A stretch of 32,791 bases of DNA from Patescibacteria group bacterium UBA661 (GTDB lineage: Bacteria > Patescibacteriota > Minisyncoccia > Phycocordibacterales > UBA918), in NCBI GenBank assembly GCA_002299465.1, contig DBNX01000028.1:1-32791 (forward strand), given 5' to 3'. Every line of letters begins with the position of its first letter. Within the stretch, counting starts at the first letter, position 1. Positions 1 through 6,469 of the stretch are shown piece by piece. A program made the position numbers and the translations under genes. Under the pieces are notes generated by a model. The model saw only the letters and a list, made by a program, of their open reading frames with translations. It did no database searches and was not told where the DNA came from.

Positions 1-443
1 GTGTGCAAAGAAAGGGGTACCTTTCATAGCGATTCATTTTATTACGGATGCTTTGAGTGGAAAGGAACTCTATATAAGGGTAAACAAGAGGCAATTATAA
101 GCAAAGACCTATATGACCAAGTGCAAACTAAGCTTACCCGTACTTGCGGTCCTTATAAAACAAAAACTGAGGTTGAATTACGAGGAAAGATATTTTGTGG
201 AAATTGCTCAAAAACTATTACTTGGGAGAGTCAGATGAGGAGCGCAGACTGCTTTTGTCTTACGCATTCTCGAACGTCACCATATTACGTTTAGAAATAA
301 AGGCAGAATACACAAAACCCTTCAATTTCTTAGCACAATGGATGCCTCAGGTAAATAAGGTTCTCGAACTGGAGAAAACCCTTGTAAATAAAAGACAAAA
401 GACACCTTTCGGTGCCTTTCATCCTACTTTGCTCCGCGGGTAG
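1..443 (+). pseudogene. Serine recombinase C-terminal part, internally deleted and frameshifted; 5' end outside window
   Basis: Frame 1 from the left edge encodes the recombinase-domain linker (KQEAIISKDLYDQVQTKL) and the start of a zinc ribbon (FCGNC, then ITWE). Frame 3 picks up near base 215 with ESDEERRLLLSYAFSNVTI and a tail ending in PTLLRG at base 443. In the large serine recombinase family the ribbon's second CxxC pair and a coiled coil normally lie between these parts. Both are missing here, so a deletion of several hundred bases plus a frame change is the simplest reading. The last codons run over the terminator and 3' end of the oppositely oriented tRNA-Asn gene. The family call rests on the ribbon start and tail and is moderately sure. 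The N-terminal catalytic domain lies outside the window or is lost. Confidence 0.6.
391..416 (-). terminator. Intrinsic terminator of tRNA-Asn
   Basis: On the minus strand a perfect 6-bp stem (GGCACC/GGTGTC, including one G-T pair) with a GAAA tetraloop is followed by a T-rich run (TTTTGTCTTT). It lies 16 bases past the tRNA-Asn 3' end. It also falls inside the tail of the decayed recombinase frame. Confidence 0.7.
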
Positions 444-503
444 GATTCGAACCTACGACCAAGTCGTTAACAGCGACCTGCTCTACCACTGAGCTACCGC
501 GGA
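432..503 (-). tRNA. tRNA-Asn (GTT)
   Basis: The minus strand folds into a full cloverleaf: acceptor TCCGCGG/CCGCGGA, D arm GCTC/GAGC, anticodon stem GGTCG/CGACT with loop CTGTTAA (anticodon GTT), and T arm GTAGG/CCTAC with loop TTCGAAT. The discriminator base is G. CCA is not encoded after it, so it must be added after transcription. The gene is 72 nt and is convergent with the recombinase remnant. Confidence 0.95.
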
Positions 504-516
504 ATTGGTAGTTAAA

Positions 517-542
517 GCTATTCATCACTTAAGATGAATAGC
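517..542 (-). repeat. 10-bp perfect inverted repeat in the tRNA-Asn leader
   Basis: GCTATTCATC and GATGAATAGC flank a 6-nt loop. The element lies between the predicted transcription start of tRNA-Asn (about 540, minus strand) and the tRNA 5' end at 503. It would be a leader hairpin in the precursor or an operator over the start site. Confidence 0.6.
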
Positions 543-546
543 CAGT

Positions 547-574
547 ATTGTACAGAAATTATAATAATTTTCAA
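547..574 (-). promoter_or_regulatory. Promoter of tRNA-Asn
   Basis: Minus strand: -35 TTGAAA (569-574), 16-nt spacer, -10 TACAAT (547-552). Both boxes are close to the sigma70 consensus. A second TATAAT lies at 558-563 on the same strand. Confidence 0.5.
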
Positions 575-623
575 GAAATAGCGAGGGGTTGGGATTGGGG
601 ATGAAGAGTGGGGATGGATGTAG

Positions 624-629
624 TATAAT
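624..629 (+). promoter_or_regulatory. -10 box for the glutaredoxin-like gene
   Basis: An exact TATAAT lies 30 nt before the ATG at 660. No good -35 is visible at the right spacing. Confidence 0.4.
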
Positions 630-659
630 TAGGGAGTTAGTTATTCAGAATAGTTTAAT

Positions 660-956
660 ATGCTTACATTGTACATTCGACCAACTTGCCCGTTTTGCCG
701 CCGCGTAATGGCGGTTGTCAATCGTTTAGAGTTAGAGGTGGAGATTAAGAGTGTTGAAAATCCGGATGTCCAATCTGAGTTAACTGCTCTGGGTGGCAAA
801 TCACAAGTTCCGTATTTGGTAGATTCTAAACAGGAAGTTTCGATGTACGAGTCAGATGACATTGTTAATCATCTGCAAAAATATTACGGTGTGAAAACAG
901 CACCAAAGAATCGCATGCACATCAGTGATAATGTGTGCGTTTCGTGTGAGGGTTAG
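660..956 (+). CDS. Glutaredoxin-like thiol-disulfide protein
   Basis: A 98-residue protein with the thioredoxin-fold start LTLYIRPTCPFC: the CPFC redox site is at residues 10-13. The cis-proline loop QVPYLVD (residues about 49-55) and the helix YESDDIVNHLQKYYG are also present, as in glutaredoxins and the N-terminal domain of glutathione transferases. The first 78 residues make a complete domain. A tail of about 20 residues holds two further cysteines (CVSC near the end), a second possible redox or metal site that is not standard for glutaredoxin. Presumed role: cytosolic disulfide exchange or glutathionylation control. It stands alone between tRNA-Asn (opposite strand) and hpf. No Shine-Dalgarno is seen. 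The fold is clear; the substrate is unknown. Confidence 0.85.
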   Translation: MLTLYIRPTCPFCRRVMAVVNRLELEVEIKSVENPDVQSELTALGGKSQVPYLVDSKQEVSMYESDDIVNHLQKYYGVKTAPKNRMHISDNVCVSCEG

Positions 957-1018
957 AATAAATTTGAGTGAGAGCCGAGTTGCGTTTTAGTCACAAATTT
1001 TAATCAATTTCGTAAATT

Positions 1019-1384
1019 ATGGTTACTAAAAACATTGCCTTCAAACATACTAATAGTGATACTGATGCTTCGATTCGACCGTTGGTAGAACAGAAGTTGG
1101 CTGGACTCGCTCGTTATGTTGGGAATGAGACCGATGTAAAAACTGATGTTGAGTTTGAGAAGGTTTCATCTAGTAAGTCCGGTAAATTGTGTCGGGTAGA
1201 GGTCAATATCGCTGTCAGAGGTGAAATTTTTCGAGCCGAAGCCACTGAGGAGACTTTCGAGGCGGCGCTCGATGTCGTGAAAGACGAACTTGATCGCGAA
1301 ATGGATAGGAGTCAAAAAAAACGCAATAGTTTACTCAGGCGAGGTGGGCGGAAGTTGAAAGAGATGATGCGTTATGGGAAATAA
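1019..1384 (+). CDS. hpf: Ribosome hibernation promoting factor (HPF/RaiA family, short form)
   Basis: This 121-aa protein has the beta-alpha-beta-beta-beta-alpha layout of HPF/YfiA: an N-terminal KNIAFKHTN strand, a helix with LVEQKLAGLARYV, a paired-strand region ending CRVEVNIAVRGEIFRAE, and a helix starting EETFEAALDVVKDELDREM. A very basic tail (KKRNSLLRRGGRKLKEMM) is consistent with rRNA binding in the 30S decoding channel. It lacks the C-terminal dimerisation domain of long HPF, so it should resemble the short enterobacterial type. It is monocistronic and ends at a strong bidirectional terminator shared with fmt. Family assignment is confident. Confidence 0.88.
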   Translation: MVTKNIAFKHTNSDTDASIRPLVEQKLAGLARYVGNETDVKTDVEFEKVSSSKSGKLCRVEVNIAVRGEIFRAEATEETFEAALDVVKDELDREMDRSQKKRNSLLRRGGRKLKEMMRYGK

Positions 1385-1420
1385 ATAAAGAGCGAGACAT
1401 AAAATGTCTCGCTCTTTATT
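1384..1420. terminator. Bidirectional terminator between hpf and fmt
   Basis: A perfect 17-bp stem (1384-1400 with 1404-1420, core AAAGAGCGAGACAT) with an AAA loop has A and T tracts on the two sides, so it can act on both strands. It overlaps the stop codons of the two convergent genes. Confidence 0.9.
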
Positions 1421-2264
1421 TGAAATAGGAAGCAAAATCCATTTCGGCTTTGCCGGCTGGTACGATTTTAATAATCCTGAGAGCTCCGGTGTCATCAAGA
1501 CGAGCTGACTTTATTTTTATGTGTTTCCCGTTATGTTCAAAAAATGTTTCCGGCCAGCCATCAAAGGCACAGATTTTCTTGTAGACAGCGAGCGCTTCAT
1601 CGCCAGTGGGTAGGCGATAGGGATCAATCTGTAATTCCGCCATGTCTTTAGTGATTTTGCTACAAAAGGTAGCTTCGGCGTGATTTTGTTCGACTGGCGA
1701 AAGATTACCTTTTGGTAGTTCTTGCATAACATGAGTGAGCAAATCCCCACACATTTTTCCAGCTACTTCATCGAGCTCTCGGCCGGGAATGGGGAAGTTG
1801 AGCTTGATTGGTTCTTGAGTCAAGATTGGACCATGATCCAGCTCCTTGTCCATTTGAATGATGGTTACTCCACAGGCCGATAAATCATAAAGCAGAGAAG
1901 AGCGAATCGGACTAGCACCACGAAATTTTGGCAACAGTGACGGGTGAGCATTTATGGTCCCATATTTCGGTAGCGACAAAAGCCATTCTGGTATCATTTT
2001 GCCATAGGCAAATACCGCAAAAAAATCAAAGGCGGTTTCGGTTAGGGGAGTGAGCTCCTCTCGATTCTTTAGAGTGGTGGGTTGGAAAACTGGTATTCCA
2101 TGTTTCTCTGCCCACACTTTTGTGGGTGGGGGAGTGATGGTTTGTTTACGTCCAGCGGGAGCGTCGGGGTTAGAGACAATGAGGGAGGGTAATAATTTAA
2201 AGGACGCCATTTCGTTCAGTGCTTCCACCGCGATCTGAGGAGTACCAAAAAATACAAATTTCAT
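1416..2264 (-). CDS. fmt: Methionyl-tRNA formyltransferase
   Basis: Formylates Met-tRNA(fMet) with 10-formyltetrahydrofolate to make the initiator tRNA. The N-terminal Rossmann domain begins MKFVFFGTPQIAVEAL. The formyltransferase signature is complete: INAHPSLLPKFRGASPI with catalytic N105 and H107, and D143 in LDHG. A reduced C-terminal tRNA-binding domain covers residues from about 200. At 282 aa it is shorter than the usual 310-315. It starts 7 nt after def on the same strand, and the pair plus upstream priA forms an operon, an arrangement common in bacteria. Its 3' end lies in the bidirectional terminator. Confidence 0.95.
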   Translation of the reverse strand: MKFVFFGTPQIAVEALNEMASFKLLPSLIVSNPDAPAGRKQTITPPPTKVWAEKHGIPVFQPTTLKNREELTPLTETAFDFFAVFAYGKMIPEWLLSLPKYGTINAHPSLLPKFRGASPIRSSLLYDLSACGVTIIQMDKELDHGPILTQEPIKLNFPIPGRELDEVAGKMCGDLLTHVMQELPKGNLSPVEQNHAEATFCSKITKDMAELQIDPYRLPTGDEALAVYKKICAFDGWPETFFEHNGKHIKIKSARLDDTGALRIIKIVPAGKAEMDFASYFK

Positions 2265-2271
2265 AAGAGAA

Positions 2272-2811
2272 TTAAGTCAAAGTGGTGTTTTTATTTTTTT
2301 GTTTATCTTTATCAGCATCGGCTTTTGTCCAGACTTTTTCGGCACGGTCAGTGAAAAGAATCCCGTCAAGATGATCGTATTCGTGTTGCATAATTTGGGC
2401 GAGTAGACCACCGGCCCCGCGTGTGAATTTTTTACCGGACTCGTCGTAGGCCTCAAGGGTGATGTTGGTAGAGCGTCGCACTAACCCATACCGATCAGGA
2501 ATGGAGAGACAACCTTCACCGACTAAGTGAGTTTTTTTTGACATTTTAATTAAGCGCGGATTGATGGCGACGATGGTGGGGAGACGGTTAGCTTCCTGGC
2601 TCTGGTCCTCAATAAGGAAAATGCGTTTACCGACACCAATCTGAGGAGCGGCAATAGCGACAGCCGTAAAACCATCAACTTTGTAGGTTTTAATGGCTGA
2701 CCGGAGATTTTTTAGGATTTTTTGGACGGTGCCATCAGTAAATTCTGTCGGAGATATTTCCGCCGCGATACTGTGTAGGACCGGATTGTTTTCGGGGACG
2801 AGTTTTGCCAT
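2272..2811 (-). CDS. def: Peptide deformylase
   Basis: Metalloenzyme that removes the N-formyl group from nascent proteins. Motif 2 EGCLS (metal ligand C101) and motif 3 QHEYDH (H143, E144, H147) are intact. Motif 1, usually GxGxAAxQ, reads AVAIAAPQ, so both glycines are alanine. The C-terminal tail is basic and lysine-rich. I start at the ATG at 2811 (MAKLVPENNPVLH), which matches the family N-terminus. An in-frame ATG at 2850 would add 13 hydrophobic residues and overlap priA by 8 nt. The gene lies 31 nt after priA and 7 nt before fmt. Confidence 0.93.
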   Translation of the reverse strand: MAKLVPENNPVLHSIAAEISPTEFTDGTVQKILKNLRSAIKTYKVDGFTAVAIAAPQIGVGKRIFLIEDQSQEANRLPTIVAINPRLIKMSKKTHLVGEGCLSIPDRYGLVRRSTNITLEAYDESGKKFTRGAGGLLAQIMQHEYDHLDGILFTDRAEKVWTKADADKDKQKNKNTTLT

Positions 2812-2842
2812 AGATACAAGAAAAATAACACAAGACCACGTT

Positions 2843-4741
2843 TTAGACAATTCGACTAGGGTTTATTTCAATTTTTATAACCGGTGGGAGTTGTCGTAGT
2901 GGGTCTAGTAACCCCGCCATTTTTTTGTGATCATTTTGGACTCTGAATAGGCCATAACGGATGGTTTTTGTTGCTGAAGAGTGCGGGTGGCTGTAGTAGC
3001 TGGGGGAAAATTCTGCAGTTAGTTTGGTTATTAAATTTTCAATTTCTACCGTTTCCGCGGCGGTGCCCTGCCAACTAAGTAAAACGAAAGTTGAAAAGGG
3101 TGGGTAGCCCAAAGACTGACGTAGGTCTAGCTCATCGGTATAGAAAGTTTGGAGCATACCAGTTTGGGCCAGATTAAGGAGAGAGTCTTCAGGATTTTTC
3201 GTTTGTACCAAAACTTCTTTATGAGCTAAGTCGCGAAGAGTAAAAAGAAGTCGCAGCGTCAGTTCATCCACTCGCCAAGTCGGTGTCGCCCTGACTGCAT
3301 CGAGAGAGACTATTGCCGCTAAGTCAATTCCGGTTTGAGTAAGGTATGGCAAAGCTAAGTGTGTACCGATGAGAATAGAACTAGGAGTTGAGTAGAATTT
3401 TTGGAGGAGAGTTTGGGCGCGTTTGGTGGTGCTGCCAGTTTGGTAATCAAGGAGTAGGCAGGGCGTATCAGGAAATAAAATCCCACATTCGTTTTGGATA
3501 GTTTGAACCCCAATACCTTGTTCGCGGAGTCGCCAAGACCCACATTGTTCACAGGTGTCGGCAGCGCGGAGACGTTTCCCTGAGGTGGTCGAAATAAACC
3601 AGCGTTCTTCGTTTCCTTGGGGCGAGTGGGTCCGTAAGAGGGAGTAAGGCGATCCAGAATCGGGGCAACGAAAAACAAAGCCACAGTCATTGCAGATAAC
3701 GACCGGCGCCAGCCCTCGGCGAGCACCATACAAGAACACTCGTCCCCGCTGGGCCAGGGTGTGTCCAATTCGTTTTTTTAATTCGGATGTAAACAGGGAA
3801 AAGTTAGCCGCTGTAGTCGTTTCGCGTTTTTGGGAGATAATTGTAAAAATTGATTGAAAAGTATGGCGTTTTATTTCTTCGCCGGGGGTAAAGTACCTGT
3901 CTTCGCGACGCGCATGTTCGGTCTCGGCCCGCGGTAAAATATCGCCGATAAGAAGACTGCGACCGGTAGCGGCGGAATGAGTAATTAAACAAAAACGATG
4001 GTCGAGGTAGGGGCGTTCGCGATCGCGGTACTGCTCGCTGGCTTCTTCGTCAATGATGAAAGACAGCAAGTCCACGCGGTCAAGATAAGCGTGGCTGGGA
4101 GTGGTGATGATTACTTTAGCGAGACTGGTATCAGCAAAAGCTTCGTGGGCGGCTAAACGCTGTCGCTTGGTCTGTTCACTGTGGAATACCACAATTCGAT
4201 CTGAGATGCCGGTAGATAATTCTTTAACCATTTTTAGTACACCAATGCTAGTTGGTAGCACGACCAGCACAGAACCGCGCTTGGCCAAAATGCTACGGAC
4301 GTGACTTCGGTAAGAAACCAGTCGGTCCTCACGGCGTCCGGTGATGATTTTGGGAGTGGTATCTTCAGCGTGTTGTAGGGAGGAAACCGTGGGGAAGTTG
4401 TATTCTCCCGAACGGATTTCCGGCGGAAGGAGTTGGTATAGGATTGAACCTAAGCTGGCTGGATAATAAGTGGTAAGTTTGTGAGCGGTTTTTAGGATAT
4501 TTTCCGGTACGGTTGAGATCGGTGTATTTTGTGGCGGTAGTTTTTTGAGAGTGAAGGTAGCTGACCGCAAGGCGGTTTTGTTATCAGTTACTGGATTAAC
4601 GGAGACGACAATGGCACGCGCTTGACTCTGACGAACGGGAATTACCAAAATTGCTCCGACTTCATACGGAGTCGCACTGTAATAGGTGAGGGTGTTAAGT
4701 AATGTGCCACGGATTAACGGGATGACTGTAATTACGAACAT
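2843..4741 (-). CDS. priA: PriA-like primosomal protein with degenerate helicase motifs
   Basis: A 632-aa protein colinear with PriA: N-terminal 3'-DNA-binding region, ATPase lobes, zinc region and C-terminal domain (LGYPPFSTFVLL). Walker A (normally GVTGSGKT) is replaced near residues 132-140 by IITGRREDR. Motif II is DEEA (231-234) instead of DEEH. Motif V is rewritten, and the QxxGRAGR arginine-finger motif reads like LRDLAHKE. One zinc site is kept (C350, C353, C397, C400) while only one cysteine of the second site remains (C359). It probably binds DNA or the primosome but does not unwind. I place the start at 4741 because it fits the family N-terminus and a TACAAT box lies 10 nt upstream; an ATG at 4771 is possible. 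First gene of the priA-def-fmt operon. Confidence 0.8.
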   Translation of the reverse strand: MFVITVIPLIRGTLLNTLTYYSATPYEVGAILVIPVRQSQARAIVVSVNPVTDNKTALRSATFTLKKLPPQNTPISTVPENILKTAHKLTTYYPASLGSILYQLLPPEIRSGEYNFPTVSSLQHAEDTTPKIITGRREDRLVSYRSHVRSILAKRGSVLVVLPTSIGVLKMVKELSTGISDRIVVFHSEQTKRQRLAAHEAFADTSLAKVIITTPSHAYLDRVDLLSFIIDEEASEQYRDRERPYLDHRFCLITHSAATGRSLLIGDILPRAETEHARREDRYFTPGEEIKRHTFQSIFTIISQKRETTTAANFSLFTSELKKRIGHTLAQRGRVFLYGARRGLAPVVICNDCGFVFRCPDSGSPYSLLRTHSPQGNEERWFISTTSGKRLRAADTCEQCGSWRLREQGIGVQTIQNECGILFPDTPCLLLDYQTGSTTKRAQTLLQKFYSTPSSILIGTHLALPYLTQTGIDLAAIVSLDAVRATPTWRVDELTLRLLFTLRDLAHKEVLVQTKNPEDSLLNLAQTGMLQTFYTDELDLRQSLGYPPFSTFVLLSWQGTAAETVEIENLITKLTAEFSPSYYSHPHSSATKTIRYGLFRVQNDHKKMAGLLDPLRQLPPVIKIEINPSRIV

Positions 4742-4751
4742 ACGTGGCGGT

Positions 4752-4757
4752 ATTGTA
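4752..4757 (-). promoter_or_regulatory. -10 box of priA
   Basis: TACAAT on the minus strand ends 10 nt before the ATG at 4741. This implies an almost leaderless mRNA and supports the downstream start codon. Confidence 0.4.
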
Positions 4758-4885
4758 GCAGAATTAAACAAAGCCGACTTGGGTGTGAATTACTGACCAG
4801 AAATAACTGTTTTTGGGCAATAAAAACGTTTAGGCTCTAGGGTAAGAGTTTGTTTGGGGCTAAAATTCGGATACCGTAACTAGAG

Positions 4886-6385
4886 TTAAAATTCATCTAG
4901 ATATGACACTTTGGCACCGAGAGAGGTTAGTCGTTCAATCAATTTTTCGTAGCCACGGTTGATGCTGTAAATATTTCTAAGAATGGAATGACCCTTTGCT
5001 CCCAACATCGCGATGAGGAGAATGGTGGCTGGCCGCAACGCGGGTGGGCAAATAAGCTCGGTGGCACGAAGCGGTGTTGGGCCGGTAATGAAAATGCGGT
5101 GCGGGTCGGCTAAGACAGTATCAGCTCCGAGTTTGTCTAGTTCAGTAAAATAAATAGCCCGCTTTTCGTAAACCCAATCGTGGATGAGGGTTTGACCTTC
5201 GGCTTGAGTAGCAATAACAGCAAAAAACGGTAAATTGTCGATATTGAGACCGGGGTATACGGCCGGATGGATTTTTTCTTGTAAGGCATGTAACTGTGAG
5301 GGTTTGGTGGTGATGTCAACTAGGCGAGTAATGCCGTTGGTGCTTAGGTAGGGTTTTGATTTTTTGTACTGAAACCCCATTTTTTCCAATTTTAGTAATT
5401 CCAGCTCTAAGAAATCAATCGGACAACGAGTGATAGTGATGGTGGAGTTGGTAACAATCGCGGCAGCAATAAAAAACATAGAGTCGGTAGGATCTTCCGA
5501 GAGGGTATACTCAACATCTTTTTTTATTTCTGACAATCCAGTCACGCGTAAAGTGGTGGTGCCAACACCGTCAATTTGTACACCCAGCTGTTTAAGAAAA
5601 GCACAGACTTCCTGCACCATGTAATTGGCAGTTGCGTACTTGATGGTGACGGGGTGGGGAGTGCGCGCGGCAGCAAAGAGGGTGTTTTCTGTCACTGTAT
5701 CACCAGATTCGTATAGAATAATTTCTTCGGGTGGATGGGCAGTGCGTTTGATTAAGTAGGCATCGTTAGTTGTTTCAATGGAGACACCAAAATTTTCTAA
5801 GGCATAAAAATGTGGTCTAACCGTGCGACTGCCTAGTTTGCAACCACCAGATTGGGGTAGGGAGAAATTGTTCAATTCATGGATTAAGGGTCCGATAAAC
5901 ATCACAATACTGCGCGTGCGTCTAGCTGCGACTTGATCGATTTTGTTTAAGGTAAATTTTTTGGGCGGAGTAATCTTAACCGTCGTGTCGTGCCACTCCA
6001 CTTTAACGCCAATACTTTCTAGAACCTCGATGATACGGTGAACTTCTTCAATTCTAGGGACTTTGTGAAGAGTGGTAGTGCCTTTGTTTAACAAACTAGC
6101 ACAGAGAAGACCGACCGCGCCGTTTTTTGAAGTGCTGGTGGTTATGGTGCCAGATAATTTGCGTCCCCCTTCGATTTCAATGTTTACTGTACCCGGCGAG
6201 AGAGTAATGAGGTTTTTGCCCAACGCCTGACTAATACGACGTAACATATCAGCACTGACATTTTGCTTACCACTTTCAATTCTAGCGACAGAGCTCTGGG
6301 TAGTTTTTAGTTGTTTGGCTAAGGCGGCTTGGGTAATGCCTTTAGTCTCGCGTAAATCAGCGATAGATTGTCCAATATTTTGCAT
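4886..6385 (-). CDS. murA: MurA (UDP-GlcNAc enolpyruvyl transferase) with N-terminal XRE-type helix-turn-helix
   Basis: 499 aa. Residues 1-62 are a Cro/CI-type HTH (IADLRETKGITQAALAKQL, then SSVARIESGK), unlike ordinary MurA, which starts directly in the enzyme fold. Residues about 66-499 are MurA: K87-N88 in SKNGA matches the substrate-binding lysine, C182 in SGGCKLGSRTVRPH matches the PEP-binding, fosfomycin-sensitive cysteine, and D383 in GLNIDNLP matches the general base region. RPATILLIAMLGAKG matches the C-terminal active-site segment. The enzyme therefore looks active in the first step of peptidoglycan synthesis. A perfect palindrome starts 11 nt before the start codon and overlaps the -10 box, a good autoregulatory operator. 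It is divergent from mreB. The fusion is continuous, with no frameshift. Confidence 0.92.
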   Translation of the reverse strand: MQNIGQSIADLRETKGITQAALAKQLKTTQSSVARIESGKQNVSADMLRRISQALGKNLITLSPGTVNIEIEGGRKLSGTITTSTSKNGAVGLLCASLLNKGTTTLHKVPRIEEVHRIIEVLESIGVKVEWHDTTVKITPPKKFTLNKIDQVAARRTRSIVMFIGPLIHELNNFSLPQSGGCKLGSRTVRPHFYALENFGVSIETTNDAYLIKRTAHPPEEIILYESGDTVTENTLFAAARTPHPVTIKYATANYMVQEVCAFLKQLGVQIDGVGTTTLRVTGLSEIKKDVEYTLSEDPTDSMFFIAAAIVTNSTITITRCPIDFLELELLKLEKMGFQYKKSKPYLSTNGITRLVDITTKPSQLHALQEKIHPAVYPGLNIDNLPFFAVIATQAEGQTLIHDWVYEKRAIYFTELDKLGADTVLADPHRIFITGPTPLRATELICPPALRPATILLIAMLGAKGHSILRNIYSINRGYEKLIERLTSLGAKVSYLDEF

Positions 6386-6394
6386 ACGAGTAAG

Positions 6395-6400
6395 AGTATA
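6395..6400 (-). promoter_or_regulatory. -10 box of the HTH-murA gene
   Basis: TATACT on the minus strand lies 9 nt before the ATG at 6385, so transcription would begin almost at the start codon. Five of its six bases lie inside the 6396-6415 palindrome, so a bound repressor would block it. No clear -35 is seen. Confidence 0.55.
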
Positions 6401-6415
6401 GCATATATGCTATAC
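6396..6415. promoter_or_regulatory. Perfect 20-bp palindrome, candidate operator
   Basis: GTATAGCATATATGCTATAC is its own reverse complement. It sits between the divergent HTH-murA and mreB genes, over the murA -10 box and about 10 nt upstream of the possible mreB -35. Size and symmetry fit a dimeric XRE-family repressor, and the adjacent gene encodes such a domain. Confidence 0.7.
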
Positions 6416-6424
6416 AAAAGGCAT

Positions 6425-6452
6425 TTGTGGAATTGGGGAAAAGCGTTACTAT
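6425..6452 (+). promoter_or_regulatory. Possible promoter of the first mreB
   Basis: TTGTGG (6425-6430), 16-nt spacer, TACTAT (6447-6452). The expected start near 6459 gives a leader of about 11 nt before the ATG at 6470. Confidence 0.4.
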
Positions 6453-6469
6453 GTACAAGCTATAAAAAC

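Noticed and set aside
3355..3768. Minus-strand 137-codon frame inside priA
   Set aside because: It overlaps the well-supported PriA frame on the same strand and shows no family signal.
6368..6469. Longer first MreB starting at 6368 or 6407
   Set aside because: The extension overlaps HTH-murA and the palindrome and has no match to MreB N-termini; 6470 fits the family.
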